Source of the DNA: Cryphonectria parasitica EP155
Lineage: Eukaryota > Ascomycota > Sordariomycetes > Diaporthales > Cryphonectriaceae
Direction of reading: 5' to 3'
Assembly: GCF_011745365.1 (NCBI RefSeq)
Contig: NW_024468911.1
Location: forward strand, 4,024,759 to 4,088,758
DNA length: 64,000 nucleotides
The translations under genes and the position numbers were made by a program. Positions 1-11,373 of this stretch are shown piece by piece. The notes beneath the pieces are model-generated. The model did not search any database. It worked only from the letters and a program-made list of their open reading frames with translations, and had not been told where the DNA came from. Each line of letters begins with the position of its first letter. The stretch's first letter is position 1.

Positions 1-982
1 CTGCGGAGGAGAGGACGAGAGGAGGCATTGTATGCAGGTATGTAAGCAGATAAATGTGTCTGCGTGATGCTGTTCGTCCAACCACCACCAGGGAATGTCA
101 AGACGAATGGACGACGGAACAGAGACAGGAGGAGGGGTTTCGATGCTGGTGAATGGTGATGGTCTGGCGTACCGCTTGATCAAGGTTGTGAGATTGTGCA
201 TATTATTCATCTGCGCCATCTTGGCAACTCCGAACGGGGTTCCAGGAGGGAAAAAGGGGGGGCGCAGGTCGTAGTGGTCTGTGGCTTCTGTAGACCAAAG
301 CGGAGAGGAGGAGAGGCTAGTTAGTTGACAGGTTGGCGTGTACGGGATGAGGGCGACTATGCAGGCGCGGAATGTGAACGGGACGATGATCGCATCAAAC
401 TGGTCGTTTCGAGTTGTTAGCAACTGCTTGTGTGTCGTAAATGAGCAGTGTTACAATACGCCACACCTCAGCCATGCCCTTCTCGCTATCTCTCTCATAA
501 AAGAGTCAAAGGCAAGACAGTCTTAGTGTGATGATGATGCGACAAGTGGAGGTGAAGACATGGCAGCCAGCATGTAGAGCGAAATCAAAAGCACATCCAC
601 ACTACTGACCTTTATTATATCCTCACACACTTTCGTCTAGGTAGCCACAATTACTCGGAGTAGCTGGTGGGAAGTACACGTCACCAACAGGCAGCAAGAA
701 TCAGCGAATGCGGGAGCCTGGCGGAACTTGGAAGGAAAACTAGATATGACGAGGAAGCATTTGAAGAATATCTGAAAGAGTTGTTGCAGATTGTTGTCAG
801 TGCCAGATGCTGCCACAGCAGCACACCACGTCGGTAGCTTTCCCCCTGAGCTTGCCTGGACCCCTGTCCCTAGCATGGTACCACACACGGTACAAGGTGG
901 ATCTAATATGATGGAGAAAAACCTTTTCGAATGAAAATTATACTATATATATATCTTTTTCACACCCGCTTCCAACAATTGG
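1..982. other. non-coding leader region, no gene seen
   Basis: Only short open frames lie here (longest about 83 codons, minus strand, 637-888), without recognisable motifs, domain signals or convincing splice sites. There is a short TA-rich stretch near 940-955 just upstream of the tRNA gene. It could be the flank of a gene outside the window. Confidence 0.5.
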
Positions 983-1070
983 GGGCGCATGGTTTAGTGG
1001 TATAATACTCCCTTAGCATCTATTTGATCAAGATTGGGAGTGGTCCTGGGTTCGATTCCCAGTGTGTCCA
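983..1070 (+). tRNA. tRNA-Ala (anticodon AGC) with a 16-nt intron
   Basis: The 5' arm GGGCGCA (983-989) pairs with TGTGTCC (1063-1069), with two G-U pairs; the discriminator A is at 1070. The D-arm A box reads GGTTTAGTGG. The anticodon stem is CTCCC (1008-1012) with GGGAG (1036-1040), and the anticodon AGC is at 1015-1017. The B box GGTTCGATTCC lies in the T arm. After removing 1019-1034, a 16-nt intron at the canonical position one base 3' of the anticodon, the molecule is 72 nt. The anticodon arm (CTCCC-TTAGCAT-GGGAG) matches yeast tRNA-Ala(AGC) as I recall it. T-runs starting about 30 nt downstream could terminate Pol III. The gene stands alone among non-coding DNA. Confidence 0.93.
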
Positions 1071-1901
1071 ATATCAGAGGTTTAATTCCTTGACCACATT
1101 TTTATTTTTTTCTACTTCTTACCTTCCTGCTCCTCCTCTTTTTCTTCTTTTTCTCCTCCACTGGCCACCCTTTTCTTTCCTGGGTGCTCCGTGCTTATAA
1201 AGTACAGCGCATCCTGTTGCATGTGACACGGTGGGATTCAAATACTGGTTCGACTGTTGAGTTGGTGCTCTCGTCTTGTGCCTGCATCCTCGGTGTAATC
1301 CAGACTTGGAACTAGAAAACGCCTAAAACAGTCCTGGACTGAGCATAAATAGGAATGGCAGCGTGAAATGGGGATCAAAGAAATTGTTTTTGGGGCAGCC
1401 ATGGTAAGTGTACGCCTTGAGCCTCTTTCAGGTTTCTAGATAAATTCAAAGCCAGCTGACAATACATGACTGAGACCTGCAGGCGCCACACCGTATCTGC
1501 AAGAAGGTTATTCTACTCATACGGTCTCCCACCTCCTCCTCTAAATTCCAAATCATGCTTGCATCGGGCCGGGAGGCTCTCGCCCAGGGATGTGAGGTCA
1601 ATCCAAGACTGACCACTTCTGCCGTGAGTTTGGATATCCACAACAAGTCTGGTATCAGCCTCCCTGAGGCGATCGGCAACATTAAAATACTAAGAACCAA
1701 GCATCCTTGTCGCGCTCATCAGCATGCTGCAAGATGAAACTCTGCTTGAACTGGCCTCTCCCTATTCCTGGATGAGATATTTGGCCAGTAGCTACTCGAA
1801 GCTCCGAAACAAGTTATAAAATTGAACATGTCCCTCGAGCAGCACTAAACAGAAGTCCAAACCCCCCAACTCCCAAACTCCGAAGAGAATCTCTATTCAG
1901 C
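1071..1901. other. intergenic, no gene seen
   Basis: Small overlapping frames on both strands near 1446-1737 show no domain signal. The stretch probably contains the 3' UTR of the minus-strand HET gene and the Pol III termination tract (T-rich, about 1099-1115). Confidence 0.5.
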
Positions 1902-3770
1902 TCAGGTTATATAGATCGTTTGCTCCTCGATATCCCAGTCAACCCACTCCTTGCTTTCCTCCGCACCAAACATGGGAGACCTACCAAATCCATCTAGGGG
2001 CCATTGCTTACCTGCTATCCATGCGTCTCCCACAAGAAGAAACCGTCGCTGCCCTGAATTCTTTTCTTCATGTACTTCACGCAGGATGAATGGTGTAGTA
2101 GCCCCGAAGAGAATGCAGCACAAGTCACCTTCCTGTGCTAGCAAGGGAGCATTGCCCAGATAGCCTTTCTCTGTGCATATGATTCTTCGGCCACTTGCAT
2201 ATGTTGAGATCGCACGTTGAATCGTCGAGACCAGATTCAAAAGAATGCCCCCAAGCATTTGGTCAACGTCTTGGGTGTCCTTGGAAAGTCGGCTTGACAG
2301 CTCTTCAGACTCTTTCCACCACTTGAAGAGCTTCTTCTCCCTTTCCTTGACTGATCTCCACATGTCTTCCATAATTATACCTCGTACAAGAGTTGCCAAC
2401 AAGGCCAGAGGCAATTTCTCGGGTGGATAAGCCGAGGCATAATCAGACTCGCTCAAGGACCGCCAGTAGGAACCAGTGTCTTTCAGGTTAACTGAATCAG
2501 TCATCGGCTCCAAAGTTTGCGTAATACGATCGAACAAGATACCTCTGATACCGAGAACATCTTGGTGAATCGCTGGTCCCGCATGGGTTCCGACATCTGT
2601 GCGAGTATGGGGACGGCCAAGAAGACTTGGAAAGCGATATGGATCGAGGCTGGTGTTTTGTAGGACATCCCAACGAATAACCCAAGTTGGGGTTTTCTTG
2701 TCGGCAAGTGTTTCTTCGGTATGCTGGACGTATTGCAATGCTCTCAAATCTCCTTCCTCGAGGTACCGACGTGTCAGTTCTGTGTATGCTGCTTCTGCTG
2801 ATTTTGTATAATCTGGCTGCAGAATCAAGTCCGAAGCCGAGACCTTGCTAGTCACAGTTGTCATCGCAGCTAGAGATAGGAAGGCGTAGACCCTATCGAT
2901 AGGATCTCTGAGTTCCGCGCTGCGAGCGAGATGAAGGGTTTGCAAAAAGGGAGACTCTTCCCCTCTTCCGAAACCTAATGCCTCTTTCCCGAATTTGGTC
3001 AGATGCAATGTTGTATGCAGTATTGGTGCATGCGTGAAGATATCGAAGCATCGTAATCCCAACCAGTTGGCACAGCGGATCAAGGTGTGATAGCTGATCT
3101 CTGTCTTGAGACCCCAGAGCAACACTGCGTCTTTGGCTAGCACTGCCTCTTGGATAACCCAGCCCCGATGAAACCATGGCTGGGCGAGGAGAAGAGATAC
3201 ATAGTCTATCTCGCAAGCATTTCTTAGATAATTTTTCATAGTCGCCGGCGGGAAATCGACGGTTTCACCATTCTCCGGATCGATCTTGTTGAGCTCATGA
3301 TTGATGGATTTATCCAGCAATGATACCAAACTCTGAACTGATGCTGCATGGCCATTATCGTTGCCGATGATATGAATCAAAGTCCTTCGTGAGCAAGAAT
3401 AAATCTTGCCCATCAGGGCAACCTGATGGCTTTTCTCCTTGTCATTCTTCTGGTCGATACAAATCGAGTCAGCCCATAATGAACGTGGCTCGGATGCGTA
3501 TCGTACTCGTTTCAGGGCGGCAGACAGATTTGCTGTGATATAGGTTGTCCTGCCGTTGCAGGAAATCGTTTCGCTCTTCACGTCGCTGCCCCAGACATAC
3601 GAGATGGCCTCGAAATCTGGTTGCTTATCTAGGTCGACGGTCTGCAGCTCACAGGCGAGGGGATCGCTGCCGCTGCCGGGTGAGAGCACCAGGCAGCGGA
3701 TGAAGTTGCCCTGCGGGAGGTCTTGGTAGTTTCCCGCTGCAGCATCGTCGTAAGTAGAGCCGGACGACAT
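1902..3770 (-). CDS. HET-domain protein (heterokaryon incompatibility-like)
   Basis: Single-exon gene for a 622-aa protein. The start chosen is the first ATG (complement of 3768-3770); the frame is open 17 codons further upstream but only from a GTG. The N-terminal part carries the three HET signatures: FEAISYVWG at about residues 53-61, LWADSICIDQ at about 98-107, and a GWVIQEAVLAKD block further on. HET domains are found in fungal proteins that trigger cell death after fusion of incompatible hyphae, and in many paralogues of unknown role. The C-terminal half ends in a strand-rich module (GRRIICTEKGYLGNAPLLAQEG) common in large HET proteins. No transmembrane segment is obvious. It lies 626 bp downstream of, and on the same strand as, an NLR-like gene. 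Family assignment is firm; partner and trigger are unknown. Confidence 0.9.
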   Translation of the reverse strand: MSSGSTYDDAAAGNYQDLPQGNFIRCLVLSPGSGSDPLACELQTVDLDKQPDFEAISYVWGSDVKSETISCNGRTTYITANLSAALKRVRYASEPRSLWADSICIDQKNDKEKSHQVALMGKIYSCSRRTLIHIIGNDNGHAASVQSLVSLLDKSINHELNKIDPENGETVDFPPATMKNYLRNACEIDYVSLLLAQPWFHRGWVIQEAVLAKDAVLLWGLKTEISYHTLIRCANWLGLRCFDIFTHAPILHTTLHLTKFGKEALGFGRGEESPFLQTLHLARSAELRDPIDRVYAFLSLAAMTTVTSKVSASDLILQPDYTKSAEAAYTELTRRYLEEGDLRALQYVQHTEETLADKKTPTWVIRWDVLQNTSLDPYRFPSLLGRPHTRTDVGTHAGPAIHQDVLGIRGILFDRITQTLEPMTDSVNLKDTGSYWRSLSESDYASAYPPEKLPLALLATLVRGIIMEDMWRSVKEREKKLFKWWKESEELSSRLSKDTQDVDQMLGGILLNLVSTIQRAISTYASGRRIICTEKGYLGNAPLLAQEGDLCCILFGATTPFILREVHEEKNSGQRRFLLVGDAWIAGKQWPLDGFGRSPMFGAEESKEWVDWDIEEQTIYIT

Positions 3771-4396
3771 GATGGATTCAGCAGGTTGGGCTTCGGGGAT
3801 GAGAGAGTGGTCAAGATTCACGAGGAAGAGTACAGGTGGGAAAGGGAAAGATTCAGTGGCACGAGAGCGGGGCTAGAAGACGAGTGACCGTTGAAGGCAT
3901 GCACAGCCTGAAGCAGGCTGTGCCTAGGGCGGCCTTGGTGGGCTGCGAGTGGCCCCCTGCTCACCCTCCCACTCACTGCATGACTGCAGGTGTGAAGACA
4001 TCAACCAGTACTATAGCAATTTCTTATATTTGCTATACTCTGTCAAGTAGAGCAACTCTCCTCGAATTCGTTGGCACTTTTTACCCGTTCGAGCTTGGTA
4101 TCATCTGCTAGTCAGCATCTGAGCGTTCGAGAGATTGCCATGTTGTTAATATCACTCCTACACTTCGCAAAACGTTTGTTCTTGAAAAAGAATATCATGT
4201 GTATAATCAGGTGCATGGCAAAGCATGTTTGGTCAGTATTAAGTACCAGATTCCAGGAGCTGCATCATGTAAGACTGAAGTTATTCGTAAGGTTGTTTCT
4301 TATTGAGACCTCCCTCGAAGACATCCTGGGCTTGTTCACAGGTCTCACTATTTTGTGATGACAGGATGGCTAAGTAACTAAAGCGACAGAAGATAT
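3771..4396. other. intergenic between HET gene and NLR-like gene
   Basis: Holds the promoter and 5' UTR of the HET gene and the 3' UTR of the NLR-like gene. The plus-strand frames here (91 and 95 codons) have no family resemblance and are taken as chance. Confidence 0.5.
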
Positions 4397-7300
4397 TCAG
4401 AGTCCAGAAATCAGTTGGCCATCACCAGTAAATGGAGAAAAGACCTGTGGCTGGCCATAACCACTCCGGTCTTGTACGTTATTCTGTCGCCCTTCACCCA
4501 CAGACCCCTCGGCCTCTCGAATCTCCCTCTCCAGTCGAGCAATCTCGTTGCGCACGATGCCAGCGAATCTATGTTGCATTCCCAGCCCATTGCCGCCGAT
4601 CTCCTGCAGCGATTGCATGGTCTCTCTGCAGAGGTCCACGGCCTGTTGCAACTTTCCCTGGCGTGTCAGACAGTCAGCCAGGAACCACTGGGCACCCAAC
4701 CGGTCCGGGTGCTCGCCGTCTTCATCGGTCGCCTTCCGGTACTGAGGCTTGTCGACGACGAGAGCAAAGACCTTCTCTGCCTCTGGGAAACGACCGAGGA
4801 GCGTCAGGGCTCTGGCATAGTGCATCTTTGCTGACACCACTGCGAGATGTTCGGGTCCGAGCACGGGGTTGTTTTCCGCGATGGGGATGATCTCCTCCAG
4901 GATCTCTGTGGCCTTTTGTGCCTGTCCTATCGCCAGCTTCGCCTGGCAGAGGTTGAGCTTGGCGCCCAGCGTGTAGGGCTGCTCCCGGCCGAAGATCCTC
5001 TCTCGGTGCTTGACCACAAAGGCCATCCTGTCGTGGCACTCGTCCAGGTCATCCCCCGCAAGCCACATCCGCACGATGGAAAGGTCTTCCAGACAGACCA
5101 ACGTCTCGACGTGTGTCTCGCCGAGCTTCTCTCTCAGCCCTTTCCAGGCCGACAGGTGTAGCTCTGCGGCCCGCTCAAACTCCATGAGGCGCGCATAGAT
5201 CCGGCCCTGGATGTTGACGGCCTTGAGCGTGTTTTCATGGTCTGCCCCATAGACTCGCCTCATGCCCTCGACGGCGATGGCCTGGAGTTTCTTTGCCTCG
5301 CCCAGCCTGCCCTTCCAGCACAGGGTCAGGGCTAACAGGTCGGTGACTTTGAGCGTCAGCGGGTGGTTCTGGCCCAACGACTCGACGCAGACCTTATAGG
5401 CGCCGCGCTGCAGCCGTGTGCCGTCGTCCCATCTGGTCAGGTCCCGGAGCGTGGCGACCTGGAGGAGGGTGGCCATGATGGAGATGCGGTGTGCCTCGCC
5501 AAACGACCTGATAGCAAAGTCGCGGACCTTGGACTGCAGGTCCAGGGCCTCGTTGAAATGGCCACACTCAAAGAACACTCGGCTGTACCGTGCGGCACGT
5601 TGCGCCTCGTGCCTGTCGAAGCCCGAGTCGCGGCGGATAGGCCATATCCACTGCGCCCGCCAAGGCCGGTTCTCCTTCAACTTCTCCAAGATCCTCCGCC
5701 GGTGCTTGATAACCTCGTTGATGTGAGGAAGCAGACCTCGCCTCGCCGCCCTCTTCGCCTCCGTGTCGCCGTGTGGCGGGAGAAGAATGCCTCGCGCCAG
5801 CGTCGTCGTGGCAATCTCACACCAGAGCGCCTGTTGCCACGTCGCCGTGTCGGGCCGTTCTCTAACCCACTGGTGCACGAGAGGGTGCATGCAGTACAGG
5901 CCGCCCTCTCGGGATTGTTTCATGATGAGTGACCTGGAGATGAGCACAGAGAGCGCCCGTCCCAGCCGGTCACGCACTTCCTCTTCCAGGTGCGCCTCGC
6001 TCAGGCCGTCTAGGTTCTTGAGGGCTGACAGGATGGGCGGCCTGTCGAGGCGGGCCACGAGCTGGAGAACCTGCTCACGGAACCACAGCGACCAGCCCGG
6101 CTGCTTCACGCCGTCCAGCTTCTTCACCAGCTCTGCCTCTTCTTGCGCCATCCTCTGGTCTTCCCTTGCCTCCCTCAGCGGATCGATGGCAGCGTTGACA
6201 AACAGTTCCAGCGGGATGTTTTGAAAATGGAGATAGGAGAAGACCTGCAGCAACTCGACGGCATCCTGGAACCTTTCGTCTTGAGATGCAACGAGGCTCC
6301 CATAGAGGATCTCATAGGTCACAAACACGTTCAGCCTGTCATCGTCGTCCGTCTGGAGCATTCGATGCCTCGAGTGCTGTCTCTGATGCCGGCCCCGACG
6401 GACGCTGGCCAGCTGGCGCTCGTAGTAAGGGATGAAGTTGGACCATGAACAGAGCTCGGCCAGGATGGCCTTTCCAGCCTGGACGAGAGCCAGGGGCAAG
6501 AAGCCCAGTGCTCTGCAGATGGAACGGGCCATGTCCGTGATGCTCTTGGGCCATGGGCTCGGCTCCTCTGCCGCCCTGAGGATGAGCTCGTTGGCTTCCT
6601 CTTCTTCCATCGGGCGGAGCTCAAGGGATCTCTGGCCCGCAGTCCCCTCAGACCTGTGGGCAGGGTTCCGTGAGGTGATCAGGATCGTCCCCTTGGGGCC
6701 TACCGGGAAGAGATCGCCCAGCGGAACCTCGTCATCGTCGGCATTGTCCACCAGAAGCAGCCACGGCGCCGTGACCGTGGTCAGCCAGTTCTTGCCCGCG
6801 CCCTCGTTGGCCTCGAACCCTCCTCGTTTTGCAATCTCGGCGAAGCTCGCCGCTGCGTTCTTCCGGGAGCTCGCGTCGACGAAGAACACGCCCCAGTACA
6901 GCTGAAGGTTGTCCTCGGCGTACTTGACAGCCAGTTCTGTCTTTCCGGACCCAGCGAGGCCGTAGATGACGAAGCGCTTCTGGCCGGGAAGGGATGTGTC
7001 TGCGATGGATGCTTTGAGGATGGACATTTCCTTTTCTCGTCCGGTGTAGCATCCTCTGATGGATCTTGGTAAGAGGAGATGCTGGTTGATAGTGGTGGCC
7101 GGGACGAGGAGAGTCACTTGGGTCGCAGCCGAGACTGCATTGCGCACCTAAAGTTACAAGACCTGGTTATTTCATTCTTCTTATTTGTGTCTCGTTTTCT
7201 TGGGAGGAATTGATTCCAGCCTGCTTACTTCGACATTGTCGCCTATCCTGGACTGAACCGACTGTATTCTGTAGTGAAGCGTAGACGCCACGCCTCGCGC

Positions 7301-7819
7301 CTCAAAAGACAAATTACCGTCCTCCTCCACATCGTCCTTCTTCTGCAGCAGATCGATCGCATTGTACAGGATCCGCAGGACCTCGGTACGAAGCTGCAGA
7401 GCTGGGTGTATCGTCGCATACCAAGCTTAGTTCTTGAGACGCGTGCCGTCCGTCATGTAACCTGCGCCATTACGGGCATGCAGAAGATTCTCACAGCAGG
7501 CTTTGAGAAGGTCCAAGTCTCCGACGCTTTCCTGTACAATCACCGACGTGCTGCGGGACACAGCCTTGAGATGGAGGCGATCGCCTGACGAGAGAGACCT
7601 GATGGGCGCGGACAGATTGCGGCGCTCTCTTGTCGCCAGTTCGTCGAGCGAGTCGGTGACGGCGTGGAGGTCTTTGATCAGCTCGAGGAGGTTGGTGACC
7701 TCGGAATCGGGTCTGGAGCCTCCTGCCAACTCCTCGATTGGTATTCTAGCCCTCTCTAGGTTCCTCAGTAGGTTTGCCGTCCCTAGGTCTAAGTCAAGTG
7801 CCTCGTACATTCCGGGCAT
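4397..7819 (-). CDS. NB-ARC/STAND NTPase with C-terminal TPRs (NLR-like)
   Basis: Three exons can be read. Exon 1 runs from ATG at 7819 down to 7474 or 7462 (two in-frame donors, GTAATG or GTTACA). Exon 2 is 7401-7229 and exon 3 is 7147-4397; the 81-nt second intron has GTAAGC and TTTAG ends. The product is about 1,090 aa. The first ~175 residues are helical with no family I recognise. A nucleotide-binding core follows: P-loop YGLAGSGKTELA near residue 235, Walker B PWLLLVDNADDD, a GTILITSRN motif, and FLPLAL as the GxP-like block. The last ~400 residues are kinesin-light-chain-type TPRs (repeats such as GQNHPLTLKV, GADHENTLKA, GETHVETLVC). Such proteins are oligomerising signalling ATPases; in fungi some control incompatibility or innate responses. 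The effector domain is unclear. The HET neighbour suggests, but does not prove, a shared function. Confidence 0.85.
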
Positions 7820-8717
7820 AGCAGAAATGATAAGGAGGATAATGCTGGCACTGGGGTTGGTTGAGCGGCCAGATCTAAACCCAGGCTATAATTATAACAA
7901 GGAAGTTGAGAAACCATATCTTGGTATAGTCAATCTGACTGGTGGTTTTCGTAACTGATCCTGACTTCGAGAGCATCAGCTATCGCTCGCGTAGGTAACA
8001 ATTACTTGCCATCTTGTCTTGATGTTCCGAGCTATGGAGTCGAGCGCTTGACGGTAGCACTGGTACGCAGCCCGTCGACGTATCAGCCAAAAGGGACAGT
8101 GCTGCAGACCTGCACGAAGGAATCTGCACCTTCAGAATTACAAATCCCCAAAGAAGGGTTGTCTCTCCCACCTGCCACCCATCGCCTGAATGACATTTGC
8201 TAGTAGACACAACGGGAAAATCATTGCGATGTTCGATAGGCGCTGCCCCAGGAATGGTGCCGCACAACAGTCCTTGGTTGGCCAGAACAGGCTGGCAGCT
8301 GGAAAACAAAGTAGGCTACGTAGGGTGAAGCGCAGAGGGGGGGGGGGAAAAAGAAGGTATCGATCGACATAACACGAACAAACAAGGGGTGTGCTCGGCC
8401 AAACGCCAGAAGAGGTTCGACCAGCCGTTTTGGCATGGGGTTGCATGGGAAGAGGAAAGGTGTGGTTACACTGGGGGTTGAACCGAGCCTTATTCAGGAC
8501 GTTTGGTTTATCAAGAGCCAGCCATTATACAGTAACGACTGCTTGGGAACATTTTTAGACGTCGATAGCTTTTTGCTATCACAATAACACGCGGGGAAGG
8601 GAATCATTCTTCTTCTTTGCCAAGGAAAATATATATATATATATATTTAGTATGAGATGATAGTAGAGACTACACTCCAACTGTTTTATTTACTATTGAT
8701 TCTCATCTTCTTCTACA
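7820..8717. other. divergent intergenic region between NLR-like gene and P450
   Basis: Promoters of two divergent genes. A G12 run sits at 8337-8348 and a TA-repeat TATA-like tract at about 8630-8645. An ATG at 8657 opens a 71-codon frame that overlaps the P450 start in another frame; whether it is within the mRNA leader is unknown. Minus-strand frames at 7980-8446 look non-coding. Confidence 0.45.
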
Positions 8718-10723
8718 ATGTCTTCATCTTGGGGCGGGGGTCGAGACGCCTTGAGCTTCGCCATACCGCTCAGTCTCAAAAATATTGCACTCTTCCTGTT
8801 GGTCAGCGCCTTTTCATATGCATACGTGCGCAGGAGGAGGGCCAGAAAGGTTCAGGGCCCCTCGATTATTGACTCCCATTCATCTATCAAACATGACTGA
8901 CAAAACGTCCCACAGCTCGAGAAGGCTCTCGCCGAGCAGTACAACTGCAAGCCAGTCCTCGCCACGGTTCCATACAAGTGGCCCCTGGCCATGGACCTCG
9001 TCAAGCGGCAATGCGACGCCCTCTTCACCGGCCATTTCATGGAAACCGTCACAGAAGCTTTTAATGTTGCCCCCACAGCTCGACTGGGGGCTTTTGGAGT
9101 GACTGGGTATCTCACAACAGACCCGGAAAACCTCAAGACGGTCCTTACCACTCGATTCAAGGACTATTCTCTTGGGATCCGTCGCGACGCGGTCATGCCA
9201 CTTCTTGGAGAAGGTATTTTTGGACAGGATGGCCCAGCGTAAGCATTTCTGGGAGATGGCCCTGTTTTCCCTCATTACTTATTGAGGAATTCTTCCAGCG
9301 GTGAAGCATGTCTGGAAGAAGTTTGGGTTTCATCTTACTTTTCTGAAAAGAGAACAAAAACTAACATTACGACTGATAAGATGGCAACGGTCGCGGAGCA
9401 TCATTCAACAACAGTTCATCCGTGTCCAGAGGCAAACACTGAAAGTCTTTGTACCTCACGTGAACAAACTCATCTCAGGCATGAGTGACGCATCCCGTGC
9501 CTCAGAGAATGGCGTGATCGATCTGCGGCCGTTCTTTTTTGACTATACCCTCGACAACACGGCAGCTCTACTGTTTGGCGAACCACAGAGTAGCATGCCC
9601 ACAAAGGAGCGCAACGCCCTGACCGAGAACTTCGACTTTGCCTCGATGGGTGTCTCCATCCGACTTAGGCTGGCCGGCCTGGCACCGCTGTACAGGTCAA
9701 GAAAGTTCGCAGAATCCTGCAAGGTGGTAAAAGAATGGGCCTCGTTCTTTTCCAAGAAGGCCCTGGCGTACATGGACGAGGTTGGAGAGGAGAAGGCCGC
9801 GGCGAAATATCCGTTCATTGTTGACCTGTGGAAGGAAATGGGCGATGCGGACCTTGTCAGAGATCAGCTGTTGCATATCCTCCTGGCTGGGCGTGACTCC
9901 ACAGCCTCGCTTCTCTGTTGGACGTTGTGAGTCGGAGGACCTCTCATTTAATATTTCCAAATCATCGTTCCGTCGATTCTTCAGCAGTCACCATCGCTCA
10001 TACAACCCCAGGTTCCACCTCTTGCGAAACCCAGCGATCCTGGACAAGCTCAGAAACGAAATCTCTCACCTGGACAAGGAAGAAATTCTCAGTCGTGAGC
10101 AGATCCAGAAATTACCTTTCCTACGATGCTGTCTCAACGAGAGTACGTTATTATACCCATGCCAAACTTTGTACCTTGTAATTTTTTTGCTCCCTTTTCG
10201 CTTACATCCTGCAGCACTGAGGCTTTATCCGACCCTAACACTCAACGTACGCTTCGCAAACAAAAACACCATCCTCCCCCGCGGAGGAGGCAGTGATGGC
10301 CAAGCTCCTGTGCTTTTGCTCAAGGGCACAGGCATCGGCTGGTCAGCCTACCATCTGCACCGCCTCGAGTCCATCTACGGAGCGGATGCCAAGGTGTACC
10401 GGCCCGACAGATGGGCTGATGGCGAGCTCATGAGGAAAAATCTAGGGTCTGGCTTCATAGACTTCAACGCTGGGCCCAGGACATGTCTCGGAAGTAAGTC
10501 TGAGTGATTTGTGTTTACATCCGCTTGCTTGCAAGTTCGCTGATTATCCCCTGAAGAGGATTTTGCCTTGATGGAGGCCAGCTACGCGGTTATTAGAATC
10601 TTGCAGTCCTTTCCGAATATTCACTTGCCGCCAGGAACACATATCGAGCCGGCAGGAGCGGAAAGACAACTTTATGGGATCATAGTGACTCCCATGGATG
10701 AGGTGGGAGCAGTTTTGCAGTGA
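8718..10723 (+). CDS. cytochrome P450, CYP52-like clan
   Basis: Six exons were joined by frame and splice signals: 8718-8849, 8916-9238, 9381-9926, 10012-10142, 10215-10493, 10557-10723. They give 525 aa. An N-terminal membrane anchor (SLKNIALFLLVSAFSYAYV) is followed by a basic RRRRARK stop. The I-helix has LLAGRDSTASLL, the K-helix ExxR is in NETLRLYPT, the PERF-like block is VYRPDRW, and the haem-binding loop is FNAGPRTCLGKDFA with Cys as thiolate ligand. GIGWSAYHLHR and the haem loop are typical of CYP52/CYP539-type enzymes. Known members hydroxylate alkanes and fatty acids at the omega end on the ER membrane; the substrate here is inferred only from family. All catalytic motifs are intact, so it is probably functional. 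It lies between an NLR-like and a HET gene and shows no sign of a biosynthetic cluster. Confidence 0.9.
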
Positions 10724-11373
10724 TCGGCATGAATCAAGTCCGTCTGACTTCAAAGATAGAGAGGATTTTTGAAAATCTAAATCGGTGAAACTGGAACTAC
10801 TCTTTGGGGCTGCTGTTCCCCGTTGTCAGTGAAACACACACAAAAAGACATAATGGATGATCGAAGACTGGCTGGAGCACCAAAAGCCTACTTCTAGAGT
10901 AAACTTTTCTTCTTCTTTTTTTCCATTCCATTTTTTTTTTTTTTCTTTTTCAACTACCGGGTATAAGCATAGATAAATCAAGCCGTAAATGATGTCCGAT
11001 TAAAAAGTTGCTTGCCACGAGTTCCCTTTTCCACAATACAGTGGCTCAACGACGTTCTATCGAGCTTCTCAAATAGACAGACGGTCTCTCGAGACGAGGT
11101 TACAATGCTGATCATGGCCAGAAGGTGGGGAAATTCTACTTACTAAGTAAGTACTTATGCATGCAGGCAAAAGACGTCGCATGTGCATGTACGTTGGTAT
11201 GTGTTACCAAATAGCTGAAAGTGCTGAAAGTTGACAGAATAGAAGATACCATCACACCCCAGCTGAAATGCCCTCCCTTACATCTATTCATCCAGGTTAG
11301 CACTTGAGTGATGACAATTGATAACATATCAACCTTGCCCCGAATTAATGAAATCCCGTCTATAACATTCAAA
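10724..11373. other. intergenic, no gene seen
   Basis: Contains the P450 3' UTR, a T-rich tract (about 10908-10950) and the promoter of the downstream HET gene. No plausible frame or RNA gene was seen. Confidence 0.5.

Noticed and set aside
5363..5932. Plus-strand 189-codon frame inside the NLR-like gene
   Set aside because: Antisense shadow of the TPR region. GC-rich third positions in the real frame keep the opposite strand open.
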